NCBI RefSeq assembly: GCF_035920345.1 | Contig: NZ_CP109149.1 | Span: 1,054,001 to 1,118,000, forward strand | DNA from: Nocardia vinacea | GTDB taxonomy: Bacteria > Actinomycetota > Actinomycetes > Mycobacteriales > Mycobacteriaceae | Direction of reading: 5' to 3' | DNA: 64,000 nt | Shown here: piece by piece, positions 25,271 to 34,617 of the stretch | Layout: each line of letters opens with the position of its first letter | Numbering within the stretch: the stretch's first letter is position 1 | Notes under the pieces: generated by a model | Database searches by the model: none | What the model saw: only the letters and a program-made list of their open reading frames with translations | Told to the model about the DNA's origin: nothing | Made by a program: the position numbers and the translations under genes

Positions 25271-26095
25271 TTACGCGGGCCAGGCGCGCACGGCGGCCCG
25301 CGCGGTCCAGCGGCCGTCGTCGTAGCGGACCGCCACGGGATGGTCGAAGGCCGCGCTCACGGTGTCCGTCGTGACCGTCTCGGCGGCGGGACCAGCGGCA
25401 ACGGTCCGGCCGTCGGCGATGAGCAGCGCGTGGGTCGTGGTGCTCGGCAGCTCCTCGAGATGATGGGTGACCAGGATCGAGGCGACCTCGGGATGGGTTT
25501 CGCCGAGTGCGTCGATGGTCTCGAGGAGTTGTTCGCGGGCCGCCACATCGAGCCCGGTGGACGGCTCGTCGAACAGCAGCAGGCGCGGCTCGGCGATGAG
25601 GGCACGCGCGATCAGGGTTCGGCCGCGTTCGCCCTGCGACAGCGTCGGCCAGATCTCCTCGGCCTTACCTTTGAGGCCGACGGTGTCGATCATGGCGTCC
25701 GCCCGGCGCAGATCCTCCGGCGTAGGTGTCCAGCGCATCGGGGTGTCGATGGTGGCGGTGACGCCGGTGAGCACGACCTCGCGGACGGTCAGCGGATATC
25801 GCAGTGGATGGCGCGGATTCACATGCCCGATCGAGTGGCGCAATGGGGCCAGATCGACCCGGCCCATCCGCTGCCCGAGGATATCGACGGTGCCCGAGGT
25901 CGGGAAGGTGATCGCGGCGCAGAAGCCGAGCAGGGTGCTCTTGCCCGCGCCATTGGGTCCCAGCAGCGCCCAGTGTTCGCCCGCATGGACGGTCAATGAG
26001 ATGCCGTCGATGATCTGCTTGCCTTCGCGGCGGAAGGTGACGTCGGTCAGTTGCAGCACTGGGGTTTCGGGCACGGGAGATCTCCGTTCGGTCAT
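25271..26095 (-). CDS. ABC transporter ATP-binding protein (stand-alone)
   Basis: 274 residues, one nucleotide-binding domain: Walker A GPNGAGKST (about 45-53), signature LSQGERGR (about 152-159), Walker B LLLFDEPSTGLD, His switch in THHLEEL. The sequence resembles single ATPases of the YlmA/ModF type. No permease or binding protein lies nearby, so its membrane partner is elsewhere or it is not a transporter ATPase. Its ATG overlaps the TGA of the GntR gene upstream. Confidence 0.88.
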   Translation of the reverse strand: MTERRSPVPETPVLQLTDVTFRREGKQIIDGISLTVHAGEHWALLGPNGAGKSTLLGFCAAITFPTSGTVDILGQRMGRVDLAPLRHSIGHVNPRHPLRYPLTVREVVLTGVTATIDTPMRWTPTPEDLRRADAMIDTVGLKGKAEEIWPTLSQGERGRTLIARALIAEPRLLLFDEPSTGLDVAAREQLLETIDALGETHPEVASILVTHHLEELPSTTTHALLIADGRTVAAGPAAETVTTDTVSAAFDHPVAVRYDDGRWTARAAVRAWPA

Positions 26096-26766
26096 CAGGT
26101 GAACGCGTCTTTCAAAGCGGTCAGATGCTTCCGGCTGAATTCCGCTGCGGCACTGGGATTTCTATGTGCGATCGCATCCGTGAGCCGAATGTGCGCGTCG
26201 TGGTCGGCGGGCTCCGAGGGGACCGGGCGGATCTTCAGCATATCGATCATGGCCACCCGGAGCCGGGGGAGGAAGCTGTCGAAGAGTTGGGTGAGTACAT
26301 CGTTGTGGGCGGCGACGATGACGGCGCGGTGGAATGCCATATCGGCATCGACATGGTCGGCGATCGGTTCGCCGTGCGTCTCGCGCGCGGCCAGGGCCCG
26401 GCGGATGGCGCGCAGGTCGGCGGGTGTGCGGCGCTGCGCGGCCAACGCCGCGGCCTCGGCCTCGATCGCGATGCGGGCTTCGATGACCGCCGCGATGGTG
26501 GCGCGGCGCAGCACCACATCCCAGTCCTCGGTGACATCCAGCGCGGTCACGAAGACACCCGCGCCCTGACGGCTGTCGAGCACGCCCTTACCCGCCAATT
26601 CGCGGATCGCCTCGCGCAGCGTCGAGCGTCCGACACCGAGCTGCGCGGCGAGGGTCGTTTCACCCGGAAGGCGATGTCCCAGTGGCCATTCCCCGTTGCG
26701 GATGCGGGTGAGCAGCAGTTCCGCCGCCTGTGCCGCGAGGGGATGCCGCCGTACCTGCGAGACCAT
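26095..26766 (-). CDS. FadR-type GntR regulator
   Basis: 223 residues. Winged HTH at about 15-70 (EWPLGHRLPGETTLAAQLGV, GRSTLREAIRELAGKGVLDS) plus an FCD effector domain (about 85-215) with the usual metal-binding histidines and acids (DADMAFHRAVIVAAHN, about 130-145). ATG 26766 starts the conserved part. It is coupled by ATGA to the ABC ATPase and divergent from the leuA leader; leucine or branched-chain metabolism is one possible ligand area, but nothing shows that. Confidence 0.88.
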   Translation of the reverse strand: MVSQVRRHPLAAQAAELLLTRIRNGEWPLGHRLPGETTLAAQLGVGRSTLREAIRELAGKGVLDSRQGAGVFVTALDVTEDWDVVLRRATIAAVIEARIAIEAEAAALAAQRRTPADLRAIRRALAARETHGEPIADHVDADMAFHRAVIVAAHNDVLTQLFDSFLPRLRVAMIDMLKIRPVPSEPADHDAHIRLTDAIAHRNPSAAAEFSRKHLTALKDAFT

Positions 26767-26797
26767 CCGAACCTCTCTACTTGTCTGAGGAGTTGTG

Positions 26798-26803
26798 TAT
26801 AGT
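26798..26803 (+). promoter_or_regulatory. Predicted -10 box of leuA leader transcript
   Basis: TATAGT, nine bases upstream of the leader-peptide ATG at 26813, is close to the TATAAT consensus. The leader RNA would begin at or within two or three bases of the leader start codon. No strong -35 was seen. Confidence 0.6.
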
Positions 26804-26812
26804 CTAGCAATC

Positions 26813-26854
26813 ATGCGCACCATGCTTCTGCTTAGCCGCCACGGCGGGGCCTAA
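26813..26854 (+). CDS. leuL: leuA leader peptide
   Basis: A 13-residue peptide, MRTMLLLSRHGGA, with three consecutive leucine codons (CTT CTG CTT) at positions 5-7 and a TAA at 26852. It ends inside the first arm of a strong stem (26839-26848). A short leader with Leu codons immediately upstream of leuA is a known attenuation layout in actinobacteria. Ribosome stalling when leucyl-tRNA is scarce would change the downstream folding. Confidence 0.75.
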   Translation: MRTMLLLSRHGGA

Positions 26855-26921
26855 CGACCGGCCGCCCGCCGTGGGGCTTCGTCGTGGCCGGTCACCGTTC
26901 TCTGTGACGGCCGCGAAGGCC
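26839..26921 (+). promoter_or_regulatory. leuA attenuator: alternative hairpins
   Basis: Three pairings are visible. A: CCACGGCGGG (26839-26848) with CCCGCCGTGG (26865-26874), ten perfect pairs. B: GACCGGCC (26856-26863) with GGCCGGTC (26886-26893). C: GGCCGGTCAC (26886-26895) with GTGACGGCC (26904-26912), one bulge. B and C share an arm and exclude each other. A small stem, GGCC-GCGAA-GGCC (26909-26921), abuts the leuA ribosome-binding site. No T-run follows, so control may be translational or Rho-dependent. Confidence 0.65.
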
Positions 26922-26935
26922 AGGAAGCAGCAATC

Positions 26936-28675
26936 ATGACCATGTTCCCCACCATCGCCACGCCCGCCGGTGCCGTCTCGGCGTGGAACAGACAGCGGCA
27001 TTCACAGATGCCGTCGCATCGCTACCGCAGCGTCTACGATCGCGTGGAAGTGCCACTCGCCGAACGTAGTTGGCCGGACGCCCGGCTCACCCACGCGCCG
27101 CTGTGGGTGCCGGTCGATCTGCGCGACGGCAACCAAGCACTCGCCGAACCCATGGATCCGGTGCGCAAGCAGCGATTCTTCGAACTGCTGGTTGCCATGG
27201 GCTACAAGGAGATCGAGGTCGGCTACCCGTCCGCATCGCAGACCGATTTCGATTTCGTCCGGCTGATCGCGCGCACCGATATTGCGCCGGAGGATGTCAC
27301 GATCGTGGTATTCACTCCGGCCCGACGCGATCTCATCGAACGCACGGTGGAATCGGTGCGCGGTATCCGCAACGAAGTCGTCATCCACATGTACACGGCG
27401 ACCGCGCCCGTGTGGCGAAATGTGGTGCTGGGCAAGGACACGGGCGAGTTGCGCGAGCTGATCGCATCCGGCGGCCGCGACGTCCTCGAATTCGCCGGTG
27501 ATCTGCCGAATGTGCGATTCGAATTCTCGCCCGAGGTGTTCAACCTGACCGAACCGGATTTCGTACTCGATATCTGCGACCACATGACGACTCTGTGGGA
27601 CGCCACTCCGCAGCGGCCGGTGATCCTGAATCTGCCTGCCACGGTGGAGGTTGCGACACCGAATGTGTACGCCGACCAGATCGAATACATGCACAAGAAC
27701 CTGGCCCGCCGCGACAGTGTCATCCTCTCCGTGCACCCGCACAATGACCGGGGTACCGGTATCGCATGCGCGGAACTGGCCGTACTCGCCGGAGCACAAC
27801 GCGTGGAGGGCTGTGTCTTCGGCAATGGCGAACGCACCGGCAATGTCGATATCGCGACCTTGGCGCTGAACCTGCACGCGCAGGGCATCGATCCGATGAT
27901 CGACTTCTCCGATATCGACGAGATCCGCAGGACAATCGAGTACTGCACGCGCATGCCGATCCACGAAAGGCATCCGTACGTAGGCGATCTCGTGCATACC
28001 GCGTTCTCCGGCACACATCAGGACGCGATCAAGAAGGGGATGGCCGAACATCGCGAACGGGCCGCCGCGAGGGGTATCGCTGAACGCGAACTCGACTGGC
28101 ATGTCCCATATCTGCCGATCGATCCGGCCGATATCGGGCGCAGCTACGACGCGGTCATCCGAGTGAATTCCCAGTCCGGCAAGGGCGGGATCGCGTATCT
28201 GCTGGAGTCCGAATACGGCCTGGAACTGCCGCGCCGACTGCAGATCGATTTCGCGCGACACGTGCAGGCGCATACCGATGACACTGGTCTGGAGATCACC
28301 GCCGCCGAACTGCACGAGCTGTTCGAGGCGACATATCTGCACACCGAGACGGCGTCGGTCGAGTTGACCGAATGGCGGACGACCGACGGATACACCGAGG
28401 TCACGTTGAGCATCGGTGGTGTCACCGAGCGCAGCGAACACCGCGATATCGGTCCGATCGAGGCGCTCACCGCGGCACTGGCCCGGGTGGGATATCCGGT
28501 CGAGGTGCTCGGATTGACCCAGCAGTCGATCGGGGCGGGCAACGACGGGACCGCGATCACCTATCTCGAATACCGCGTCGGTGCGCGGACCGGATGGGCC
28601 TGCGGACGCAGCGATTCGGTCCTCACCGCATCGCTGGCCGCCGTCATCCGAGCCGCGAACGCGATAATCTCCTAA
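26936..28675 (+). CDS. leuA: 2-isopropylmalate synthase
   Basis: 579 residues, the long actinobacterial form. It condenses 2-oxoisovalerate and acetyl-CoA in the first committed step of leucine synthesis. Visible: [14 protein letters not shown] (catalytic Arg/Asp region, about 61-75), metal-binding HPHNDRGTG (about 265-273), NGERTGNVD, and the C-terminal regulatory dimer domain (about 435-579, ending in the ACT-like allosteric part) that gives leucine feedback inhibition. The ATG follows AGGAAG by eight bases. The leader peptide and hairpins upstream add leucine control of expression. Confidence 0.96.
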   Translation: MTMFPTIATPAGAVSAWNRQRHSQMPSHRYRSVYDRVEVPLAERSWPDARLTHAPLWVPVDLRDGNQALAEPMDPVRKQRFFELLVAMGYKEIEVGYPSASQTDFDFVRLIARTDIAPEDVTIVVFTPARRDLIERTVESVRGIRNEVVIHMYTATAPVWRNVVLGKDTGELRELIASGGRDVLEFAGDLPNVRFEFSPEVFNLTEPDFVLDICDHMTTLWDATPQRPVILNLPATVEVATPNVYADQIEYMHKNLARRDSVILSVHPHNDRGTGIACAELAVLAGAQRVEGCVFGNGERTGNVDIATLALNLHAQGIDPMIDFSDIDEIRRTIEYCTRMPIHERHPYVGDLVHTAFSGTHQDAIKKGMAEHRERAAARGIAERELDWHVPYLPIDPADIGRSYDAVIRVNSQSGKGGIAYLLESEYGLELPRRLQIDFARHVQAHTDDTGLEITAAELHELFEATYLHTETASVELTEWRTTDGYTEVTLSIGGVTERSEHRDIGPIEALTAALARVGYPVEVLGLTQQSIGAGNDGTAITYLEYRVGARTGWACGRSDSVLTASLAAVIRAANAIIS

Positions 28676-28741
28676 CGGGTACCAAACGACATCTCGGTCA
28701 AAATGCCCGGGACGGCGGCCGCGCATGAAAAGGTATGCAGC

Positions 28742-31027
28742 GTGGTGCGGCACGTGACAGGGAACCTCCCCGCTGAGGTGACGAGCTTCGTAGGTCGTGA
28801 CGCCGAGGTCGCCACGGCGCGCAAGCTGCTGTCCAGCACGCGGCTGCTCACCCTGACCGGGCCGGGCGGCGTCGGGAAGACCCGGCTCAGCCGTCGGGTG
28901 GGGGAGGCGGTGCGCCGCGCCTTTCCCGACGGTGTCTGGCTCGTCGAGATCGCGCATGTGCACGACGGGGAGCTGGTGGCGTTGAGCGTCGCGCAGGCGC
29001 TCGGTCTGCGCGACGACACCACTTCACCCGTCGTCGGCCTGACCGAATTCCTGGCCGACAAGAGCCTGCTGTTGATCCTGGACAACTGCGAGCATTTGAT
29101 CGGCGCATGTGCGGAACTCGTGGACCGGCTGATTCCGACGACCACCCACGTGCGGATTCTCGCGACCAGCCGTGAGTCGCTCGGGGTCTCCGGGGAACAG
29201 GTCATGCCGGTGCTGCCGCTCGCGGTGCCGGAAGTGGACGAGGACGAGGCACGTCCGGCGCACGTCGACAGCGATGCGTTGCGGCTGCTGATCGATCGGG
29301 CCGTTGCCGCGAACCCCGATTTCCAGGTCACCGATGCCAATCGCAGGGTGCTCGCGGCTATCTGTCGTCGCCTGGACGGTATACCGCTGGCACTCGAGCT
29401 GGCGGCATTGCGGTTGCGGATGTTCACACCGGATCAGGTGCTCGCACGCCTGGACGATGCGATGCGGCTGCTCACCGCCGGGTTGCGTACCGCGCCGGAG
29501 CGACAGCAGACCCTGGAGGCCGCCATCCGGTGGAGCTACGACCTGTGCACGCCCGACGAGCAGCGCCTGTGGGAGCAGCTGTCGGTCTTCGCGGGTGGTT
29601 TCGACCTGGAGGCCTCGGAGGCGGTCTGCGTGGTCCCGGATGTGCTGTTGGATGCGTTGACAGGGTTGGTGGACAAGTCGGTGCTCGGCTACCGGCAGAA
29701 CAGCGACGGTACCGGGCGATACACCATGCTCGAACCGTTGCGTCAGTTCGCCTTGGCGCGATTGGTCGCCCGCGGTGGTGAGCGGGCGGTGCGGCTACGT
29801 CATCGCGACTACTACCACGGGATCGCCGCGCAGGGTCGCACCGCGTACTGGGGCAGCGAGGATGTCACCTGGTTCCGTGACGTCACCCGTGAACATCCGA
29901 ATCTGCGTGCGGCACTGCAGTTCTCGCTCGCCGATCCGGAAAGTGCCCATCGCGCACTGGAAATCGCGACGGAACTGCGACCGTTCTGGGAGCACTACCG
30001 CTTCCTACTGGAGGGCTATCGCTGGCTCCTGGAGGCGCTGGAGAAGGATCTCGACCACACGAAGGATCGAGCGCGGGCACTGGCCGCTGCCTCGGTGATC
30101 GCCGCCATGCTGTCGGATCCGGAGACCGCGACGCGATTTGCGGACGAATGTCTGCACATCGCAACGGAACTCGATGCCGAAGACGTGCTCGTCGAACATG
30201 CCCTGCTCGCCGCGCTGCTGGCATTCGCCAACGATGAACCGAGGCGGGCACTCGATATCGCCGAGGCGGCGTCGGACCGTGCGCGGGCCTGCGCCCACCA
30301 CGGCGTCGAAATGGAGAGTTCGGCCTTCGCGTATGTGTGTGCGCTGGTGTTGGACGACGAGCGGGCCGGCGCGATCGCGGATCGCTTCCTCGCCAAGACC
30401 AAGGACTACGGCTCGCACCTGCTGGGCGGGCTGGGGCATTGGGCGGTGGGCACCGACCGCTGGCGTAAAGGCGAGCAGGAGCAGGCGATTGCGGAGCTAC
30501 GCAAGGCGGTCGAGCTGTTCAGTCTGTTCGATCGGTGCGTGTGGACGGCGTCCGGTTTCGACGGACTCGCGTGGGTGGCGACGGCCGATGGCGACCTGAA
30601 CCGTGCGGCGCGGCTGATGGGTGCGGCATCGACGGTGCGGCGCGGCAGTACCCAGCGGCTCGCCCATGAGATGACCGAATTCGTCGGCGACAAGGTGCGC
30701 CTGCAGGTGCGCGATGCGATGGGCGAGAAGGAGTTTCGGGCCGCCTTCGATACGGGTGCGGCCTTGGGGTTGGAGGAGGCGGTCGCTTTCTCGCTCGGCA
30801 CGCCGCTGCGTGCCGCGCCGGTGAAAACCGTTGCGGCGGATGTGCTTACCCGGCGCGAACGTGAAGTCGCGCGGTTGATCGGGGCGGGCTACAGCAATAA
30901 GAGCATCGCGAGTGAGCTGGTGATTTCGATTCGGACCGTCGAGAGCCACGTCGACCACATTCTCACCAAATTGGGCTTCACCTCGCGGACGCAGATCGCC
31001 GCGTGGGTCAGCCGGAATCAGATCTGA
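28742..31027 (+). CDS. LuxR-family regulator with NB-ARC-like ATPase
   Basis: About 761 residues. The STAND-type ATPase starts LPAEVTSFVGRDAEV and has Walker A GPGGVGKT (about 40-47) and a Walker B in LLLILDNCEHL; the typical LATSRESLG and GIPLALELAA follow. A helical/TPR region spans about 330-680, and a LuxR HTH ends the protein (LTRREREVARLIGAGYSNKS, then SIRTVESHVDHILTKLGF). GTG 28742 has AAAAGG eight bases upstream and is preferred over an ATG at 28703. The target genes are unknown; it stands between leuA and a DinB gene without an obvious partner. Confidence 0.88.
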   Translation: MVRHVTGNLPAEVTSFVGRDAEVATARKLLSSTRLLTLTGPGGVGKTRLSRRVGEAVRRAFPDGVWLVEIAHVHDGELVALSVAQALGLRDDTTSPVVGLTEFLADKSLLLILDNCEHLIGACAELVDRLIPTTTHVRILATSRESLGVSGEQVMPVLPLAVPEVDEDEARPAHVDSDALRLLIDRAVAANPDFQVTDANRRVLAAICRRLDGIPLALELAALRLRMFTPDQVLARLDDAMRLLTAGLRTAPERQQTLEAAIRWSYDLCTPDEQRLWEQLSVFAGGFDLEASEAVCVVPDVLLDALTGLVDKSVLGYRQNSDGTGRYTMLEPLRQFALARLVARGGERAVRLRHRDYYHGIAAQGRTAYWGSEDVTWFRDVTREHPNLRAALQFSLADPESAHRALEIATELRPFWEHYRFLLEGYRWLLEALEKDLDHTKDRARALAAASVIAAMLSDPETATRFADECLHIATELDAEDVLVEHALLAALLAFANDEPRRALDIAEAASDRARACAHHGVEMESSAFAYVCALVLDDERAGAIADRFLAKTKDYGSHLLGGLGHWAVGTDRWRKGEQEQAIAELRKAVELFSLFDRCVWTASGFDGLAWVATADGDLNRAARLMGAASTVRRGSTQRLAHEMTEFVGDKVRLQVRDAMGEKEFRAAFDTGAALGLEEAVAFSLGTPLRAAPVKTVAADVLTRREREVARLIGAGYSNKSIASELVISIRTVESHVDHILTKLGFTSRTQIAAWVSRNQI

Positions 31028-31031
31028 CGCG

Positions 31032-31547
31032 TCAGTCGCCGGTCGCGCCGTCGATGCGTTCGCGAAGGAAGTCGGCGTGGCCGTTGTGTCGCGCGTATTC
31101 CTCGATCATGTGCACATAGACCCAGCGCAGGCTGTATTCGGTGCTGCGATGAGCGAAGACATGGTCGAGGGGTAGGTCCGCGACGGCGGCGTCGGCCAAC
31201 TTGATCTCCGCGTGCAGCGTCGCCAGATCCGCGGCGGCGTCGGCATTGGCGATATCGTCGAAATCGCCGTTCGGGTTGTCTTCGCTGCAGTAGAGGTAAT
31301 CCAGCGGTTCGCCGCAGGTGGCGATGCGGAACCAGCCGCGTTCGCATTCGGCGAGGTGGCGGACCAGGCCGAGCAGCGACAGCGTCGAGGGTGCGACGCA
31401 GCGCCGCTTCAGCTGTTCGGACTCGAGCCCGGCGCACTTCCACAGCAGCGTGCGGCGGTGCAGGTCCAGCCAGGTCTGCAGCATGGTCCGCTCGTCGGCG
31501 ACCAGCGGCGGCTTGGTTCTGGTGATCTCGGGTGCTGTCCACGTCAC
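31032..31547 (-). CDS. DinB/DUF664 family protein
   Basis: 171 residues of the DinB-like four-helix family (DUF664). The three metal-ligand histidines expected of the fold appear in VRHLAECERGW (about 63), and in YVHMIEEYARHNGHADFLRE near residues 145-160. In actinobacteria such proteins are mycothiol-dependent transferases or are uncharacterised. It converges on the LuxR gene, four bases between stops. Confidence 0.82.
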   Translation of the reverse strand: MTWTAPEITRTKPPLVADERTMLQTWLDLHRRTLLWKCAGLESEQLKRRCVAPSTLSLLGLVRHLAECERGWFRIATCGEPLDYLYCSEDNPNGDFDDIANADAAADLATLHAEIKLADAAVADLPLDHVFAHRSTEYSLRWVYVHMIEEYARHNGHADFLRERIDGATGD

Positions 31548-31641
31548 CGGCCGACTGTAACTGGCGAACCGCGAATTGATCTCGCGAATTAATGCGACAT
31601 CGGCCGGACATAGTGATGCCTATGTCGCCTCGGCGTCGGCG

Positions 31642-32490
31642 CTACAGGCCGGAGTTCAGGAAGTCGATGACCGCGCGCTCGAAGGCGTCCTTGCGCTCGA
31701 TCTGCACCCAGTGCCCGCAGCGCCCGAACAGCCGCAGATCGGCATTCGGTAGCTGACGTGCGGGCAGCAGCGCACCCTCGGCCGGAGTGACCCGATCATC
31801 GCGACCCCACAGCAGCAGCACCTCATTGCGCAGCGCGCGCAGCCGTGCCCACAGCGGAATCGGTTCCGCGAAGGCGGGATTCGCGAAGGTCGCGTAGGCG
31901 TCGCGGATCGCCGCGATGGCGGTCGGATCCGCCGCGGCGGCCCATCGGTTCTCGACCAGCTCGTCGGTGAGTACCGCCTCGTCGAACACCATGGTCCGCA
32001 GCCAGGCGAGTACGCGCTCCCGGGTCGGCTCGCCGGTGAAGTCGAGCAGCCGCCGAATCCCTTCGGACGGTTCGGGTCCCAGCACATTGACGCCGACACC
32101 GCCCGGCGCCATGAGCACCAGTCGATCGATGCGCCGGCCGTGCTCGAGCGCCACCAGCGTCGCCACCGCACCACCCATGGAGTTGCCGAGCAGGTGCACC
32201 GTCGGCAGCTCGAGTCGATCCAGCAGACCGAGCACCGCGTCGGCGGCGATGCGCAGATAGTTGCGCTGGTACACCTCGGGGCGCTCACTCGCGCCGAAGC
32301 CCGGCTGATCCAGTATCAGGCAGCGGAAGTGTTCGGCGAGTATCGGCAGGTTCGCGCCGAAATTGGCCCAGCCCGACACACCCGGGCCGGATCCGTGCAG
32401 CAGCACCAGCGGCGGACCCGAACCCGCCTCGTGGTAGCGAAGTTTCAGCCCGTCGACGGTGATATGGCGACTGGTATCCGCCGCGTCCAT
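31642..32490 (-). CDS. Alpha/beta hydrolase, meta-cleavage product hydrolase-like (HsaD/BphD)
   Basis: 282 residues. The oxyanion and nucleophile motifs of carbon-carbon hydrolases are present: HGSGPGVSGWANF (about 32-44) and GNSMGGA (Ser at about 104), with Asp in LLWGRDDRVTP and His in GRCGHWVQIE. HsaD and BphD use this triad to split a ring-cleavage product. The ATG (32490) overlaps the stop of the upstream flavoprotein (TGATG), so the pair is coupled. No extradiol dioxygenase gene is adjacent. Confidence 0.85.
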   Translation of the reverse strand: MDAADTSRHITVDGLKLRYHEAGSGPPLVLLHGSGPGVSGWANFGANLPILAEHFRCLILDQPGFGASERPEVYQRNYLRIAADAVLGLLDRLELPTVHLLGNSMGGAVATLVALEHGRRIDRLVLMAPGGVGVNVLGPEPSEGIRRLLDFTGEPTRERVLAWLRTMVFDEAVLTDELVENRWAAAADPTAIAAIRDAYATFANPAFAEPIPLWARLRALRNEVLLLWGRDDRVTPAEGALLPARQLPNADLRLFGRCGHWVQIERKDAFERAVIDFLNSGL

Positions 32491-33656
32491 CAAACCATCC
32501 GATCTTCGACCGGCAGCCCGAATTCACCGCGGCCGAACATGGCGAGGGCGCGCTCGACATCATTGATGACGTGCACACTGCCCGCGTGTGCGTCGCGCCA
32601 ATGTCGTTCGATCGGATTGGGTTTGCGGATCGAGTGGCCACCGGAGTTGTCGAACAGCAGCTCGATCGCCTGGATCGCGCGCTCGGTGCCGCGCACCTGA
32701 TCGCGGCGGGTGCGCAACCGGGTTTCGTAGGGAATCTCTTCGCCCGCTTCGGCATAACGCAGTTGCTCGGAAATGTTGTGTTCCATCTGCAGGATGGCCG
32801 CGTCGATTTCGGATCCCGCGCGGGCGACCCGCACATGGGCGAATGCGTCCTCGGCCACCTTCTGCCCGCCGTAGGACAGCCGGACCCGCTCGCGCATCCG
32901 CTCGATATGCGCCTCGTACGCGCCCTGTGCGGCGCCGATGATGGGCGCGGTGATGGTATTGGAGAAGACGCCCGCGAACGGAATCTTGTACAGCGCAGCG
33001 GGATTGGCTTCCTGGCCGGGACCGCGCAGCTGTGACTGTTCGGTGGCGCTGTAGGCGCGGTGATGCGGCACGAAGGCCTTCTCGATGACGATATCGTTGC
33101 TGCCGGTGCCGGACAGGCCGACGACGTGCCAGACGTCATCGATGCGATAGTCGTTGCGCGGCACCAGGATTGTCAGATAGTCCTTGGGATTGCCCCGTTC
33201 GTCCGGGGCCAGTGCGCCCAGGAATGCCCACTGGGCATGGTCGCAGCCGGAGGAAAAACTCCACCGGCCGCTGACCTCGTAACCGCCGTCGACCGGCGTG
33301 AGTCGACCGGTCGGGGCGTACGAGGAGGAGATGAGCGTGTCGGAATCCTCGCCCCACACCTCTTCCTGCGCCTGCAGCGGGAAAAGTGCCAGCTGCCAGG
33401 GGTGCACGCCCAGCACCGACGACACCCAGCCGGTGGACGGGCAGGCCGACGCGATCGTGCGAATGACCTCGTAGAACGCCACGGGGGAGGCCTCGTCGCC
33501 GGCGAAACGCGACGGCTGCAGCATGCGGAACACCCCCGCCTCGGTCAGTTCCCGGATGCTCGCCACCGGAACCCGCCGCTGCAGATCGGTCTCCGCGGCT
33601 CGCTCGCGGATTGCCGGGAGCAGATCCCGAACCCGATCGAGCACCTTATTGACCAT
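32490..33656 (-). CDS. Flavin-dependent monooxygenase, HsaA-like oxygenase component
   Basis: 388 residues with the acyl-CoA dehydrogenase fold used by two-component aromatic hydroxylases. It follows M. tuberculosis HsaA closely in length and landmarks: RTIASACPSTGWVSSVLGVH, EEVWGEDSDTLISSSYAPTG, FSSGCDHAQWAF, VVGLSGTGSND and the end HAGSVHVINDVERALAMFG ... FGLPVEDRMV. HsaA hydroxylates a 3-HSA steroid phenol with FMNH2 supplied by HsaB; no reductase gene is seen here. An operator-like palindrome lies upstream (33700-33723). It may be a paralogue acting on a related phenol. Confidence 0.85.
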   Translation of the reverse strand: MVNKVLDRVRDLLPAIRERAAETDLQRRVPVASIRELTEAGVFRMLQPSRFAGDEASPVAFYEVIRTIASACPSTGWVSSVLGVHPWQLALFPLQAQEEVWGEDSDTLISSSYAPTGRLTPVDGGYEVSGRWSFSSGCDHAQWAFLGALAPDERGNPKDYLTILVPRNDYRIDDVWHVVGLSGTGSNDIVIEKAFVPHHRAYSATEQSQLRGPGQEANPAALYKIPFAGVFSNTITAPIIGAAQGAYEAHIERMRERVRLSYGGQKVAEDAFAHVRVARAGSEIDAAILQMEHNISEQLRYAEAGEEIPYETRLRTRRDQVRGTERAIQAIELLFDNSGGHSIRKPNPIERHWRDAHAGSVHVINDVERALAMFGRGEFGLPVEDRMV

Positions 33657-33699
33657 GACGGGAGTCCTCCTATGTTCTCGCGACCGGTGTGCCGGACGA

Positions 33700-33723
33700 C
33701 GCCATAGTTGTGACGCTATGGCG
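33700..33723. promoter_or_regulatory. Inverted repeat CGCCATAG-N8-CTATGGCG
   Basis: Two perfect 8-base arms (33700-33707 and 33716-33723) separated by eight bases, centred 55 bases upstream of the HsaA-like start. The symmetry and spacing suit a dimeric repressor. No regulator of TetR, MarR or GntR type is adjacent, so the cognate protein is unknown. Confidence 0.55.
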
Positions 33724-33780
33724 GCCGTGGCGGCGCGTCGGGAGGAAGTCCCGGTGATCGGAACGCTCGGAGGTCGGCGT

Positions 33781-34485
33781 CTATACCGCGTGCAGCAAAT
33801 TCGATTCGGCGGTGGTGTCGTACGGGTCCGGACCCCACCGATAGCCGTAGCCGCGGATATTCGTGATCAGCCCGGGGCGGTCCAACTTCGCGCGCAACGA
33901 GGCCATATGCACATACAGTTTCCGCGATACCGCAAGCATCGAGTCGCCCCAGACGCAGTCCATCAATTGCTCACGGCTGACCGCTATTCCGGGCCGCTCG
34001 GCCAAGACCCGCAGCAACTCGAACTCCAGCCGGGTGAGCGGAACCAGTTCCCCGGCCACCTCCACCCGCCGCGCCGCGAGATCTACGCGAACATCTTCGC
34101 TGGTCACCGTCTTACCCCGGGCAACGCTGGCAACGCCGACCCGCCGCGTCACCGCCTCCAGCCGCGCGGCCAACTCACCGATGCGCGCGGGTTTGACGAG
34201 ATAGTCGTCGGCGCCGCTGTGCAGCCCGAGCACAATCGAACGCTCATCGGCGTGCTCGCCGAGAATCACCACCGGCACCGAGCTGACTTCGCGCAACTTG
34301 CGCAACACCTGCAACCCATCCATATCCGGCAGGCCCATGTCGAGGATAACGGCGTGATAGCCGTGATGCGCCAAGAGTAGATCGGCCCCGCGATGCTTAC
34401 GCTCCACCTGATGACCGTGCAGTTCGAGCCCCTGCGCCAGCGCGTCGCCGTCATCGGCTTCACCATCGATCATGATCAGCCGCAT
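33781..34485 (-). CDS. OmpR-type response regulator (orphan)
   Basis: 234 residues. Receiver domain 1-115 with phospho-acceptor Asp at about 49 (VILDMGLPDMDG) and Lys at about 98 (DDYLVKPARIG); the acidic pocket reads DGEADD instead of the more usual DD pair. The C-terminal winged helix (about 130-225, LTRLEFELLRVLAERPGIAV, SRKLYVHMASLRAKL, GYGYRW) is OmpR/PhoB type. ATG 34485 has GGAAGGTGAG upstream. No sensor kinase gene is adjacent. Confidence 0.88.
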   Translation of the reverse strand: MRLIMIDGEADDGDALAQGLELHGHQVERKHRGADLLLAHHGYHAVILDMGLPDMDGLQVLRKLREVSSVPVVILGEHADERSIVLGLHSGADDYLVKPARIGELAARLEAVTRRVGVASVARGKTVTSEDVRVDLAARRVEVAGELVPLTRLEFELLRVLAERPGIAVSREQLMDCVWGDSMLAVSRKLYVHMASLRAKLDRPGLITNIRGYGYRWGPDPYDTTAESNLLHAV

Positions 34486-34617
34486 CCGTCTCACCTTCCC
34501 GCACCATCCGCCGAAGAGCAGCGAACTAGCATGGTCGCCGCCGCCACCCCACCACGCAAAGCCATTCCCTTGCCACCCTTGGGAACCACCCCTCCCCGCG
34601 CCCTCCGCGCCCTCGGT

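Noticed and set aside
26904..26935. A Rho-independent terminator before leuA
   Set aside because: The stem is followed by GCGAAGGCC and the ribosome-binding site, with no run of T.
27002..28963. A 653-codon open frame on the minus strand
   Set aside because: It lies exactly antisense to leuA, which has full family motifs; the frame shows only shadow composition.
33700..33723. Considering this palindrome a KstR site because of the HsaA-like gene
   Set aside because: It lacks the AACNNGTT core.
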